Shown here in pieces: positions 16,901 through 23,573 of a stretch of 64,000 bases of DNA. Source of the stretch: Mesorhizobium carmichaelinearum (GTDB lineage: Bacteria > Pseudomonadota > Alphaproteobacteria > Rhizobiales > Rhizobiaceae); NCBI RefSeq assembly GCF_900199455.1, contig NZ_FZQR01000004.1, forward strand, positions 248,001 through 312,000, given 5' to 3'. Under the pieces are notes generated by a model. It did not search any database, was not told where the DNA came from, and saw nothing but the letters and a program-made list of their open reading frames with translations. Position 1 is the first letter of the stretch. The number at the start of each line of letters is the position of its first letter. The position numbers were made by a program, and so were the translations under genes.

Positions 16901-19082
16901 CGTCGCCATGCTGATCACCGGCGACAATTCGGTCGGCGTGTTCGGCCAGAGCATCGGCGGCGGTGGTGGCGTCGGCGGCTTTTCCGGCAACTATCTCGGC
17001 CTCGACCAGGCGCCGGCCGCAAGCAGCATGATTATGGCCATGGCCCCGCAAGGCTTCATGGGCAGCGCCGGCGGCGGTGGCACCGGCGGTGCCATCACCT
17101 TCACGCAGACGGCCGACCTCGCGGTCACCGGCAAGAATTCCTTCGCGCTGATGGAGCAGAGTGCCGGCGGCACCGGCGACATTGCCGACAATGGCGACAT
17201 CAACGTCACCATCGCCAGCGGCGTGACGATCACCGGCGGGTCGGGTGCGGGTGCCGGCATCGGCTACAAGGACGGCAAGGACAATCTGCTGACCAACAAC
17301 GGCATCGTCCGTTCGATATCGCTGATCGACGGCTACGCCATGCGCGGCGGCGTCGGCAATGAAACGTTCGACAACAAGTACCTGACGGTCGGATCGATGG
17401 ACCTCGGCGCCGGTCTCAACATCTTCAACAACAAGACCAACGCGGTCTACCTGATGGGCGACACGGTCTATCTCGACCTGCCTGGCCAGTTCAACAATGA
17501 CGGTTTTGCCGCTCCCGGCGGCCTCGACCGCGTGATGACCACCGAAGTCACCGGCAACTGGTCGCAGTCGCTTGGCGGCGTCTATCTGCTCGATCTCGAT
17601 CTCGACCCTGAAGCGGACCGCATCAATGTGAGCGGGACCGCCGACGTCAATGGCCTGGTCAGCATCAACATCATGAACCCCGGCGCGGCAAAGCCGGGCA
17701 ATCAGGATTACATCATCCTGGAGGCGCAGGGCGGTGTCACCGACAATGGACTGAAGCTCGATACGATCCCGAGCGCGGTGGCGCAGTATTCGCTGAAGTA
17801 TCCGAATCCTGAGGATATCGTCCTCGATGTCGACATCAATTTCGCCCGCACCGGCCTGACCGAAAACCAGACCGCGGTGGGTCAGGCGATCAACGCGATC
17901 CAGACCGATCTGACGTCGCCGAACTTCACCAAGATTGCCAACGCGATCTTCTACATTCCGACGCTCGACCAGCTTGGCGCCGTCTACGACACGATCTCTG
18001 GCGAGGGCATCAGCGGCTTCCAGCAGCCGGAGTTCGACGCCAACAACACCTTCCTGGCGCAGATGAACCGGCAGTCCGATGCCTGGCGCATGGGCCTGTC
18101 GACGGATCCGATGAGCCAGTCGCTGAAAGTGCCTGAGGCGGCCTATGCCGAACCGCCGGGCAAGGCGCATCCGTTCGATGCCTTGACCAAGGCGCCCAAC
18201 CCGCAGCGCTGGAATTACTGGGCAACGGCGGGCGGCAATTCGGGCGTGGCTTCCGGCGATCCCGTGGTCGGCAGCGCGGCCCTTGGCTACAAATCCGGTA
18301 ACTTCGCCGTCGGCCTCGACTCGCAAGGCGATCCCGATGTCCTGATGGGCTTTGCGCTCGGCGGCGTCGCCGGATCCTTCACCGTGCCGGATCGCGAAAC
18401 CTCGGGCAACATCATCGGCGGCCATGCCGGTGCCTATGGCGCACGCAAATGGGGCCAGTTCTACATCAACGGTTCGCTGGCGATGGATCTCTACAGCAAT
18501 ACGACCGACCGCTTCACCTCGGTGCCTGGCGCGCCCAATCCGCTCAATCCAGTGCCGGCAATCACCAGGGAACACTGGACCGGCGATTTCATGAGCGCCG
18601 GCTTCGGCACCAGCCTTGAGGCCGGCTGGCGGCAGCCAGTCGGCGCCGGCGCCATCACGCCGTTCGCCGGACTGCAGTTCCAGGCACTGGCAATGCAGGC
18701 CTTCTCGGAAAAGTCGACCAGCGACGGAGCGCTCGGCCTCGACTTCGACAGCCGCACGGTCATCTCGCTGCCGGTCTCGCTCGGCCTGCAGCTCGACACG
18801 ACGGTTGCCATCGGCGAGACGAAGACGCTGCAGGCCTGGGGCCGTGCCGCCTGGCTGCACGAGTTCAATCCGGACCGCTCGGTGGAGCCCACCTTCCAGG
18901 CGGCCCCCGGCTATGCCTTCGTCGTCCAGGGGGCAGCGGCTGCCGAGGACGCGGTCACCGTCAACGCCGGCGTCAAGCTGAACTGGAGCTCCAACACCTC
19001 GGTGTTCGCCACTTTCGACGGCAAGTTCGGCGACCGGGTGCAGACCTATGGCGGCAATGTCGGGTTCAGGGTGAACTGGTAG
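7995..19082 (+). CDS. Giant autotransporter with glycine-rich repeats (adhesin-like)
   Basis: About 3,695 residues. Start is ATG 7995 (ATG 7992 and GTG 7989 adjoin it), six bases after a run of six G. An extended basic N-terminus and hydrophobic segment (SGLAAVAAILMALTLFVG) form a signal peptide ending near PAEA. From about residue 255 to 3060 the passenger has about 45 repeats of 50-80 residues, each centred on G-[IV]-x-A-[QE]-S-[IV]-GGGGGNGG followed by strand-like VTVTSTGNI segments, compatible with a repetitive beta-solenoid. A linker (GLTENQTAVGQAINAIQ, near 3300) precedes a C-terminal autotransporter beta-barrel of about 290 residues ending in Trp. This is a type Va secretion architecture: the barrel sits in the outer membrane and displays or releases the passenger. 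Adhesion is inferred. TadG/TadE-like genes follow. Confidence 0.93.
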   Translation: MTRVGRGAAESRFVSGWLKQRFLGLSGLAAVAAILMALTLFVGSTGPAEATCTGPSGGVETCAGAGTQSDISYTAPGVTTLNVNTLTIDPSRISLTGSGASPSAATEVQHYTCSTGNAADCVITPEKPAQNGNPAVAESCAVANGAPAGTSCVAPPVKAAGGPSGNSGPTLVVNYNQPTANTNTPNSGAVIATGTIGVLGASNGSRGGNGSNGYVFSDGGDGANGADGGVITVNVDGAIRTSNNCVLPTACPNAGIVASSVGGDGGDGGDAKGISGDAGDGGLGGSGGNATVNFNSGSVETLGNYSAGIAAISQGGHGGNGGGGGGLVFNPGGGSPAGAGGNANVFTGVGTTITTYGIYSHGIAAQSIGGGGGGSAGGFGLFSSSGGGGGNGGNGGIVQVTNNANITTWGNNSQGILAQTIGGGGGDGGSNFGLFASGGSGSLGGNGGPANVVTVGVTNSGAIVTHGQESNGILAQSIGGGGGNGGNSGGLVSLGGDGASTTNGGIVEVTNTAAGSISTDGKQSAGIFAQSVGGGGGNGGTSGGLFSAGGKGGAGGNGARVTVINAGDIETGKNGAGSVNSAGIFAQSVGGGGGNGGGAFSGGIGFSVAIGGAGGSGGMSGAVEVLRDANDTAYSIITHGDQSDAVFAQSIGGGGGNGGFSVSGAVGVLALAMGGAAGNASDGNIVTVETAGSLTTYGQGSRGIFAQSIGGTGGNGGAAIAVAVNATGTFAAAIGIGGDGGAGGASKLVTVSSLSDISTAGNNAGGIVAQSVGGGGGNGGYSIGGAIGGAVGIAVNIGGKGAGGGYGADVIVGSSGSIHTKGNKSAGVLAQSVGGGGGNGGFTVSAALGGGAASVGLGGAGADGSNAGNVTVNADGAGHTVATAYAGTWNLVTEGKNAVGIQAESIGGGGGNGGFSGSLAAGGLVGVGVSLGGTGGGGGDAGTATVNNGKKVGNTVTQNNILTIDDNSTGILAQSIGGGGGNGGFAVTLSVSGSYEGAGGAAAVSVGGSGATGGVGKDVFVTSYGNIATYGKQSDGILAQSIGGGGGNGGFSVAGTFTTGALGASVAVGGSGGSGQSAGEVTVTSTGNIQTHGDQSIGIMAQSVGGGGGNGGFAGAGAITLQGVSAAVGLGGNGAGGGSAETVRVTSTGDITTYGDQAIGILAQSVGGGGGNGGSTVSLALAKDAGIGVALGGKGGAAGNGLDVTVISTGNISTGAGFISGGVRGTGAAGILAQSVGGGGGNGGFAGTLGGGKSIAVGVAFGGSGAGGGSADIVKVTSTGNISTNFDNSSGIIAQSIGGGGGNGGFSVAVTGALGDPDAATASVAIGGKGGVGGVGKDVTVTSTGTITTTGKFSNGILAQSIGGGGGNGGFAVAGSATTGNAGIGVGVGGTGATGSTAGKVIVNSYSLVDSNGQPVLQAPSSNTVSIWTQGDNSSGIFAQSVGGGGGSGGFAGSLGVGLGGGGLGVSIGGGAGSGSTADTVTVTSYNNILTGGKDSFGIMAQSIGGGGGNGGFAIALAGSKDMAASVAVGGSGSSGGDAAVVTVTSHGNIETDGDGSHAIFAQSVGGGGGNGGGAVAGTLTGQGTGSLAVGVGGSGDNGGDGKAVTVTSTGDLRTEGLKADGILAQSIGGGGGNGGFSGALAITTGAGAIGVGVGGSGKGGGNADTVTVTSTGNIVTLKNGSNGILAQSVGGGGGNGGAAVTIAGAGQKAAAAVSVGGAGAKGGTSQLVTVNNIGTINTTGDKANGILAQSIGGGGGTGGFAISGEMVVDGAGGASVSVGGNGGAGQDGGRVIVNSNVGTTLANNNATIHTVGGDSNGIFAQSVGGGGGDGGFSGAVSVTGQNAKAAIAVSVGGSGAGSGDGKTVNVTSVDNILTEGNGANGILAQSVGGGGGNGGFSFAATIKGSLGKNPSKNGAVSVSLGGGAGSGGDAEKVTVDSTGIIQTGGAKAFGVLAQSVGGGGGTGGLSVAAALNLGEGGNQITAAVGGEGGGGGTGGEVLLTRHGSTITTGDQSVGLFAQSVGGSGGNGGMAISGVIAGTDAKTLSASVGGFGGAGTNSGKVTIDNTGAISTYGVESHAIQAQSIGGGGGNGGMAVSAVIGSLGTGTNFNAGVTVGGFGGDAGFAGDVFVTNHGLLQTALLAAGQTVTNGDGAYGIFAQSVGGGGGSGGNAITGVLGLNGNNAGTQVNVSVAVGGSAGNGNTGGNVTIRQYGGIETNGMGAFGILAQSIGGGGGTGGRANSISLQLGAKCTLPKVCEPAGGKPNWNLQATVGGAGGTGNDAQTVDVGNYDFITTHGDKSSGIVAQSIGGGGGIGGDAYVGTGGLLAIPYVPVDPTLLLKPLGTSSLTRSGTVAIGGNGAGGGNGGTVIVANEGVITTHGTKSDGIHAQSIGGGGGDGGDGEAGALGTVGIGGQGKAAGNGGSVTVTNGKTDLSQAGVAIIQTFGTSPTPPAEGAPSADPEQGYSAGIFAQSVGGGGGTGGGAGGLLSLGGSGKAGGTGGHVTVNNYGGILTHADDSVGIFAQTIGGGGGAGGSLGISAIAVGGSGGASGSGGQVDVINDAMIETHGIDSYAIQAQSVGGGGGSGGGKNGGITGSIPALISIGGAGGSSGIGGIVNVTNNNSLHTYGAGADGINAQSIGGGGGSGGRAIGFIAVGGKGGDVGNGTTAGSTGSGGAVTVNNNANGTITVEGVGAHGIFAQSVGAGGGSGGGAFGVSIVPVAIGVGGGGGSSGDGGIVTVNNHGDITTVSASSVAIFAESIGGGGGTGAMSVAASPAPGAFTFGIGGDGGANGKGGNVNVTNFSDGIIHTKGFGSTGIMAQSVGGGGGAGGASYSVSGGPPGLAIALGGKGAAGGDGGIVTVINNGAMQLDGDNSVAIFAQSVGGGGGSGGTAIAAAIGVPVFIGGDTGATGKGGDVTVTNTGQIRLTGNGSVGIFAQSVGGGGGVVTAGTDGIVQAVAGGSGNGGVVTINSNVAMLITGDNSVGVFGQSIGGGGGVGGFSGNYLGLDQAPAASSMIMAMAPQGFMGSAGGGGTGGAITFTQTADLAVTGKNSFALMEQSAGGTGDIADNGDINVTIASGVTITGGSGAGAGIGYKDGKDNLLTNNGIVRSISLIDGYAMRGGVGNETFDNKYLTVGSMDLGAGLNIFNNKTNAVYLMGDTVYLDLPGQFNNDGFAAPGGLDRVMTTEVTGNWSQSLGGVYLLDLDLDPEADRINVSGTADVNGLVSINIMNPGAAKPGNQDYIILEAQGGVTDNGLKLDTIPSAVAQYSLKYPNPEDIVLDVDINFARTGLTENQTAVGQAINAIQTDLTSPNFTKIANAIFYIPTLDQLGAVYDTISGEGISGFQQPEFDANNTFLAQMNRQSDAWRMGLSTDPMSQSLKVPEAAYAEPPGKAHPFDALTKAPNPQRWNYWATAGGNSGVASGDPVVGSAALGYKSGNFAVGLDSQGDPDVLMGFALGGVAGSFTVPDRETSGNIIGGHAGAYGARKWGQFYINGSLAMDLYSNTTDRFTSVPGAPNPLNPVPAITREHWTGDFMSAGFGTSLEAGWRQPVGAGAITPFAGLQFQALAMQAFSEKSTSDGALGLDFDSRTVISLPVSLGLQLDTTVAIGETKTLQAWGRAAWLHEFNPDRSVEPTFQAAPGYAFVVQGAAAAEDAVTVNAGVKLNWSSNTSVFATFDGKFGDRVQTYGGNVGFRVNW
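8757..17180 (+). repeat. Coding tandem-repeat array of the autotransporter passenger
   Basis: About 45 imperfect units of roughly 150-240 bp, each carrying a GCGCAGTCGRTCGGCGGCGG core that encodes AQSIGGGG. The first and last units are degenerate (ASSVGGDGG near 8766, EQSAGGTGD near 17155). The central units are the most uniform, with GGGGGNGGF recurring. Later units more often carry SGG or TGG in place of NGG. The array is in frame throughout. It is protein-coding, not a CRISPR or satellite. Confidence 0.9.
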
Positions 19083-19306
19083 GCGAGGGCACGGATCGCT
19101 CGCCAGTCGGTACATGGCGCACTATCGCGGGCTGGCAGCTCTGAGGCGTCGGCGCTTGCCTTCGCTGGCGCCCACGGTGCGTTTTGTTCATCAGCGATGT
19201 CTGCGTGCACCGGTCAGCCAACGGTCGGGTGTTTTGAAGCCAATCCAAAAAATGAACGGAACTTTTTAGCCGTTCCTTCATATATGCGTGCTTTCTAATT
19301 CAAGCT

Positions 19307-20533
19307 ATGGCTTTGAATTGCTTCACCCTAATTCGGCTCATGGCAACCGGTATACGCCGGGGTACAAGTGCAAATGTCGCCACCATCTTCGCCCTCAGCC
19401 TGCCGATCGTTGTCGGCGCCGCCGGCTTCGGAGTGGAGACCTCCTACTGGTATTATAGCAGCCTGAAGCTGCAGGCGACGGCCGATGCCGCGGCCTATGC
19501 CGGCGCGCTGGAGAAAATCTCGGGTTCCGACACGCCGACGATCGTGGCGGCCGCGACCCAGTCGGCAGCGAGCAATGGGCTGGGCTCGGGCACGATCGTC
19601 GTCAACACGCCGCCTGTATCCGGACCGAACACGGCGAAGAAAGCGGTTGAGGTTATCGTCGGCCAGAACCTCGACCGGATTTTCACCTCGATCTTTACGC
19701 AAGGCAAGGTTCCCGAGCAGGCGAGGGCGGTGGCCCTCATCACCAATGCCTCGAAAGCCTGCATGGAGGCACTCGATCCGACCGCCTCGCAGGCTGTACT
19801 GTTTTCAGGCAATACCAGCGTGAAGGTCACCGGCTGCGTGATAATGTCCAATTCGATCGCCTCGGACGCCATCAAGCTTCAGGGCTCGGCGGGCCTTCAG
19901 GTCGATTGCCTGATATCGGCGGGCGGCGTCTCTCTCAGCAATCCCGTCACCACTGTCTGCGCGGCACCGATTACCCAGGCGCTGCCTGCCGCCGATCCAT
20001 TTGCCGACCTGCCGACCCCGGCGGCCTCGAACCCTTGCCAGAACGACAACAAGGCGACGCTGAGTCCAGGCACCTATTGCAGCGGCATGACGCTGAAGGG
20101 CAATGTCACCCTTTCGCCCGGCGTCTATGTCGTTCAAGGGGATCTCAAGATAAACGCCAACGCGGCCATCATCGGCAGCGGTGTGACGATCTTCATGTCG
20201 GGCAGTTCCATCGTCAGCATGAATGGCAACGCCTCCGTGAAGCTTAGCGCGCCGACCTCGGGCACCTATTCCGGTGTGCTGTTCTACGGCGACAGGACCG
20301 GCAACAGCGCATCCAGCACATTCAATGGCACAGCGGATTCGCTGCTAACCGGGGCCATCTACTTCCCCAAACAGCAAGTGAATTATCTTGGCAACTTCTC
20401 GGGCAACAGCGGCTGCACCCAGGTCGTCGCCAATACGATTCAATGGTCCGGCAGCACAACCATCAATCAGGATTGCACGAGCCTCGGAATGCGCGACATT
20501 CCGGCGGCGCAGTCCGTGGCGCTGGTGGAGTAG
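19307..20533 (+). CDS. TadG-like pilus-associated protein (TadE/TadG N-terminus)
   Basis: 408 residues from ATG 19307 (ATG 19340 is an alternative; neither has a strong ribosome binding site). Residues 23-50 are the Tad-type N-terminal membrane segment (ANVATIFALSLPIVVGAAGFGVE), followed by the conserved SLKLQATADAAAYAGAL typical of putative Flp pilus-assembly TadG proteins. The C-terminal part (about 160-400) is rich in Gly, Ser and Asn with VTLSPGVYVVQGDLKINANA and IGSGVTIFMSGSSIV, suggesting a beta-helix-like exported domain in place of the von Willebrand domain of classical TadG. It leads a three-gene operon with two TadE-like genes. Export by the Tad system encoded near 58-64 kb is inferred. 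Confidence 0.85.
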   Translation: MALNCFTLIRLMATGIRRGTSANVATIFALSLPIVVGAAGFGVETSYWYYSSLKLQATADAAAYAGALEKISGSDTPTIVAAATQSAASNGLGSGTIVVNTPPVSGPNTAKKAVEVIVGQNLDRIFTSIFTQGKVPEQARAVALITNASKACMEALDPTASQAVLFSGNTSVKVTGCVIMSNSIASDAIKLQGSAGLQVDCLISAGGVSLSNPVTTVCAAPITQALPAADPFADLPTPAASNPCQNDNKATLSPGTYCSGMTLKGNVTLSPGVYVVQGDLKINANAAIIGSGVTIFMSGSSIVSMNGNASVKLSAPTSGTYSGVLFYGDRTGNSASSTFNGTADSLLTGAIYFPKQQVNYLGNFSGNSGCTQVVANTIQWSGSTTINQDCTSLGMRDIPAAQSVALVE

Positions 20534-20538
20534 TCTCC

Positions 20539-20979
20539 GTGGAACCCCCATCGATGCCGATCCTGAGCGACAAAGCAGGCGTTGCCGCGGTCGAGTTCGC
20601 TATGGTCCTGCCCTTCCTGTGCGCGGCGCTGCTCGGCATCATCGATGGCTGGTCTTATGTGACGAGTTCGCTGTCGATGCGTGCCGGCGTCAAGACAGCG
20701 GCAAACCTGGTGATGGCAGGCTCGAGCAATGATACGGCGACGCAGGCCGTAGCCATTGCGAGCTGGGAGAAGCGGCCGGTGGACGGCCAGGTCACGCTGA
20801 GCCGGATCTACATGTGCGGGACGACCGTGGTCGATGCTTCCACCCTGTGCAGCGGGCCAAAAGTGCCATCGGTCTATGTCCAGATCCAGGCATCCGCCAC
20901 TTGGACGCCGCCCTTCACCTTCGGTGTCTTTTCTGGTCCGAGCGTCATCGGCCACCTGGAGGTGATCCGTGTTCGGTAG
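20539..20979 (+). CDS. TadE-like pseudopilin-family protein
   Basis: 146 residues from GTG 20539, which lies eight bases after GGTGGAG and six bases after the upstream stop; the longer frame from 20443 overlaps tadG and is not preferred. Near the N-terminus is the TadE signature: a Gly followed by [20 protein letters not shown], with the conserved Glu at +5-like position of type IV-pilin-like proteins. The rest is a small exported domain with two Cys ([13 protein letters not shown]). Known TadE/TadF proteins are minor pseudopilins processed by a prepilin peptidase. It overlaps the following gene by 11 bp. Confidence 0.85.
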   Translation: MEPPSMPILSDKAGVAAVEFAMVLPFLCAALLGIIDGWSYVTSSLSMRAGVKTAANLVMAGSSNDTATQAVAIASWEKRPVDGQVTLSRIYMCGTTVVDASTLCSGPKVPSVYVQIQASATWTPPFTFGVFSGPSVIGHLEVIRVR

Positions 20980-21373
20980 GGCTGGCGCGTTCAGGCGGAA
21001 CCGATCGGGCGGGGCCGGGTTGGAGTTCGCGCTGATCGCGCCCTTCCTCATCTTATTGCTGTTCGGGATCTTCGCCTTGGGCTGGTCGATGAACTCCGTC
21101 TCCAGCGTCCGCTATACGCTGGAAACGTCGTCGCGCTCGCTGCAGCTTCAGAACACGTTGACCCAGGCCGACATCCAGTCGATCGCCACACAGAAATTGC
21201 TGGCCTTGGGTTTGAAGGATGTGAACGTGACGATCGCCATCGACCCGGCGAGCGGCGGCTTCCGCATGGCGCATCTGACCGCCACCTATGCCTTTGTCGT
21301 CGACTTCCCTTACCTCAACACGTTTCCGATCAACTACGCCACCACCGTCACCGTGCCGCTGGTCGGCGGTTAG
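20969..21373 (+). CDS. TadE-like pseudopilin-family protein
   Basis: 134 residues. The GTG start at 20969 overlaps the preceding gene by 11 bp and has a strong GGAGGTG five bases upstream, indicating translational coupling. The N-terminal segment [26 protein letters not shown] carries the Glu and hydrophobic helix of TadE-type minor pseudopilins. A short exported domain follows, ending TVTVPLVGG. It is the third gene of the tadG-tadE-tadE unit. Assembly partners are presumably encoded by the cpa genes 36 kb away. Confidence 0.85.
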   Translation: MFGRAGAFRRNRSGGAGLEFALIAPFLILLLFGIFALGWSMNSVSSVRYTLETSSRSLQLQNTLTQADIQSIATQKLLALGLKDVNVTIAIDPASGGFRMAHLTATYAFVVDFPYLNTFPINYATTVTVPLVGG

Positions 21374-21404
21374 TCGATACGAGCCTCACTCGGGCTTCCG
21401 CTTT

Positions 21405-21941
21405 TCAGCCTGCATGGTCCAGCAGTCTCGTCGTCGTGTCACGACGATGTTCGGCATTGGCGCGATCGATGCCTTCCACGGTGATCGCGAACGTCCCGTT
21501 TTCGATCCTTCCGATCCAGCCCTTGGCTTTCAGGTACCAAAGATGGAACTCAAGATGTTCTCGCGGGCAGCCTGACAACCGTTCGATTTCAGTGTCACCA
21601 ATGCCGGGATTGTTTACGTCCTGTCGGCGTTTGACGTAAAGCAGCGAGAGCAATTTTTCCTGAATGGCAACGTCACGTTCGATGGTTGTGCTGTTACTGG
21701 CTTCTCCAACCAATTCTGTTCGCAGGTTCAAATGGTCTTTGTACTGAATGTCATACTGCGCGCGTTTGACGGAATCTTTGAGCACATTGTGGGCCTCCAA
21801 GATTTCGCTGAAGCGTGATTCATCGCCGGTGTCCTGATTGTCAGGATGGTAGCGCATAGCAAAATAACGAAATACCCGTTCTATGGTTTCCGAGTTGGCA
21901 TTCGGGCTGATTTCCAAAAGCTCGTAGTAGTCAACAAACAA
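21405..21941 (-). CDS. J-domain protein with unknown C-terminal region
   Basis: 178 residues. The N-terminal 65 residues are a DnaJ-type J domain (DYYELLEISPNANSETI, with the HPD tripeptide at 32-34 in RYHPDN), so it should stimulate an Hsp70 such as DnaK. There are no Gly/Phe or zinc-finger regions. The C-terminal part contains EIERLSGCPREHLEFHLWYL then KGWIGRIENGTFAITVEGID, which looks like a winged-helix fold. Start is TTG 21941, with GGGAG upstream; no ATG is available in front of the J domain. It faces the TadE genes convergently. A small membrane-protein gene lies upstream in the same direction. Confidence 0.8.
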   Translation of the reverse strand: MFVDYYELLEISPNANSETIERVFRYFAMRYHPDNQDTGDESRFSEILEAHNVLKDSVKRAQYDIQYKDHLNLRTELVGEASNSTTIERDVAIQEKLLSLLYVKRRQDVNNPGIGDTEIERLSGCPREHLEFHLWYLKAKGWIGRIENGTFAITVEGIDRANAEHRRDTTTRLLDHAG

Positions 21942-22016
21942 GATGGCGCTCCCACAACATCGCTATTGCGCACACCGTCAAGAGCATGTCCGCCAAAGGC
22001 AAGAAACGACAGTCCC

Positions 22017-22190
22017 TTAACTTGCCGGCTGGATCGGCGCGGGCTGAAACTGGTCAAGGGAATCCGCGCGCGACATTGCAATCAACCGCGCAACGGCGAA
22101 GGCGGCCAGAATGATGAAAACAGCCGTGAGGTTCAGGAAGGCGGGTGATGCAAAAATGCTCCCGCTTTGATCATAGCAACTCAGTTCCAT
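22017..22190 (-). CDS. 57-residue single-span membrane protein, hypothetical
   Basis: The frame runs from ATG 22190 to a TAA at 22017-22019. The protein starts MELSCYDQSGSIFASPAF and has one hydrophobic helix (NLTAVFIILAAFAVARLIA), then a short polar, Pro-rich tail ending APIQPAS. An AGAG sits upstream as a weak ribosome binding site. It is 75 bp upstream of the J-domain gene in the same direction, so the two may be co-transcribed. The family is not recognised. The coherent signal-anchor layout supports a real gene, but it is short. Confidence 0.5.
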   Translation of the reverse strand: MELSCYDQSGSIFASPAFLNLTAVFIILAAFAVARLIAMSRADSLDQFQPAPIQPAS

Positions 22191-22500
22191 GGCGCTCTAC
22201 CCCTTCAGCGACCTGATGGTTGGATAATGATCCGGCTTTATGAGGAATACAAGTATTTGCTAATATGTTGGATTGGAACGGTTAATCTGAGGGTTCGTAT
22301 TGCAAGAGCATCGGGCTAGGCTGGCCACAGGCAGCCACCAGGACACGAGGGACGATGCGGCGGCGTAGGACAGAGGCCAGACAGAACGCGCGCTGGCGAG
22401 GCCTTTCTAGACCGTCAGGCTTGCCTGCGCGCCGTCGCTGACCACGGTGTACCGGCAGGAGCGGGCCAAGAGGCTTAATATTCGCTTGCGCTAATATAAA
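22191..22500. other. Intergenic, no gene seen
   Basis: Nothing coding was recognised. A GGAAC-N16-CGTA sequence (22275-22299) is one base off the EcfG promoter pattern but is far from any start codon. A TAATAT near 22492 is a possible -10 element for the gene at 22556. Confidence 0.4.
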
Positions 22501-22517
22501 AGTGACGTAACGTCACT
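22501..22517. promoter_or_regulatory. Perfect 17-bp palindrome, probable operator
   Basis: AGTGACGTAACGTCACT is a perfect inverted repeat with 8-bp arms around one central base. It begins immediately after TAATATAAA, a -10-like element, and lies 38 bp before the start codon of the small secreted protein at 22556. The position over the likely transcription start suggests a repressor site. The cognate regulator is unknown. Confidence 0.55.
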
Positions 22518-22555
22518 CCCAGCATCTTGGGGATGCGAAACCGTGGGGAAGTGCG

Positions 22556-22798
22556 ATGAAAGTGGTTATATTTTGCGCCGTACTCGTGGTCGCTGCGACT
22601 GGTGTCGCCGTTGCCAAGGAGAAGAAGGTCGCGGTCAGTGATGCTACGGCCCTATGCTCTACGAAACATTCGAGCAAGAAGCCGAGGCCAGAGCTGGACT
22701 GCAACTTGACCGGAACAGCCAAATTGCCAGACGGGACAACGCCGGAAAAGCCGCGCCTGGGATACGACGCCGATCCGTGGATCAAAACTGGCCTTTAG
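22556..22798 (+). CDS. Small secreted protein, hypothetical
   Basis: 80 residues with ATG 22556 after GGGGAAG. A signal peptide is clear: MKVVIFCAVLVVAATGVAVA, with cleavage likely before KEKKVAV. The mature part of about 60 residues is basic and polar with two Cys (ATALCSTKHSS and ELDCNLTG) that could form a disulfide in the periplasm. The family is not recognised. The perfect palindrome just upstream suggests regulated expression. Confidence 0.65.
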   Translation: MKVVIFCAVLVVAATGVAVAKEKKVAVSDATALCSTKHSSKKPRPELDCNLTGTAKLPDGTTPEKPRLGYDADPWIKTGL

Positions 22799-23573
22799 AG
22801 GCGGGTTGACCTAGGCACCGGCTACGGTGGAAAGGCCGCTGGGAGGGGCTTGGTCTGACTAGCCAGGCTACCGCAGTTGACAACTGTATCCTCCCTCTTG
22901 CGAGTTCGATCTCGGCGAGCAATCCTCTCGTTGCGGCGAACCCCTCAAAACGGAGACCGCCAATGGCCAGATCAAAACGCTCCAAGCAAGTTATCCGAGG
23001 CTGAAATCGAGTGCTTTCTGGAGGTGGCGGAAGCGCTGCACAAGAGCATCATGCCACACTGAGAGCACTACAGGGCAACACGGACCCTCCACTAGGTGGT
23101 GCTGTGCGAGATGTCACCGGGAAGGAAGTGGAGTTTATCCGGTGGAACCCCACAGGGCCGGTACGGCCTCCTGCGGCTGGGTAGCCCAATAACCCGCGGC
23201 CCAGCAGCTTGTTGCGAGAGGGGACTGGCAGCGGTGGCCGCTGGGCCTGACCGGACAGGGCCTTGAGGACGGGCGGCGCCGGCTGGCTGGGATATATGCG
23301 CTCATGCCAATATCGGGGCAACATGCGAACGAAGGAGCGCATGGCCGAGCGATGGCCGAAAAGCCTCAAGCCTTCACTGTCATAAGGATTGAGCGGATGG
23401 TCAGCGCATCAAGCCGAAAATCAATCGGCATTACCCTCATGCCATGCCGCAAAGGCTTTAAATGCCGATACTCGCAGGGCCGTAGCTAATTGCAAGCAAG
23501 AGGATTCGCGAGGGGATATTGACCAAAAAATTGGACAGGGGAGTGATGTGTTCGGCTAAGCGGTTGAAAATGC
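22799..23573. other. Gene-poor interval, possible decayed coding DNA
   Basis: About 775 bp without a supported gene. Around 22963-23060 two reading frames together suggest a broken small protein: ATG 22963 begins MARSKRSKQVIRG and then stops, while the next frame continues LSEAEIECFLEVAEALHKS to a stop, as if frameshifted. The rest holds only open frames without motif or ribosome binding site. Confidence 0.35.

Noticed and set aside
9000..17000. Regular repeats suggesting a CRISPR array
   Set aside because: Units are long, imperfect, contiguous and in frame; they encode protein modules, with no spacers or cas genes.
15621..19115. 1,164-codon minus-strand open frame, and another at 13494-15557
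   Set aside because: Same cause; these long antisense frames arise because stop codons are rare opposite the repeat codons. No ribosome binding site or known domain.
22275..22299. GGAAC-N16-CGTA as a second EcfG promoter
   Set aside because: The -10 is one base off the CGTT consensus, and the next start codon is about 255 bp away beyond a better promoter-like site.
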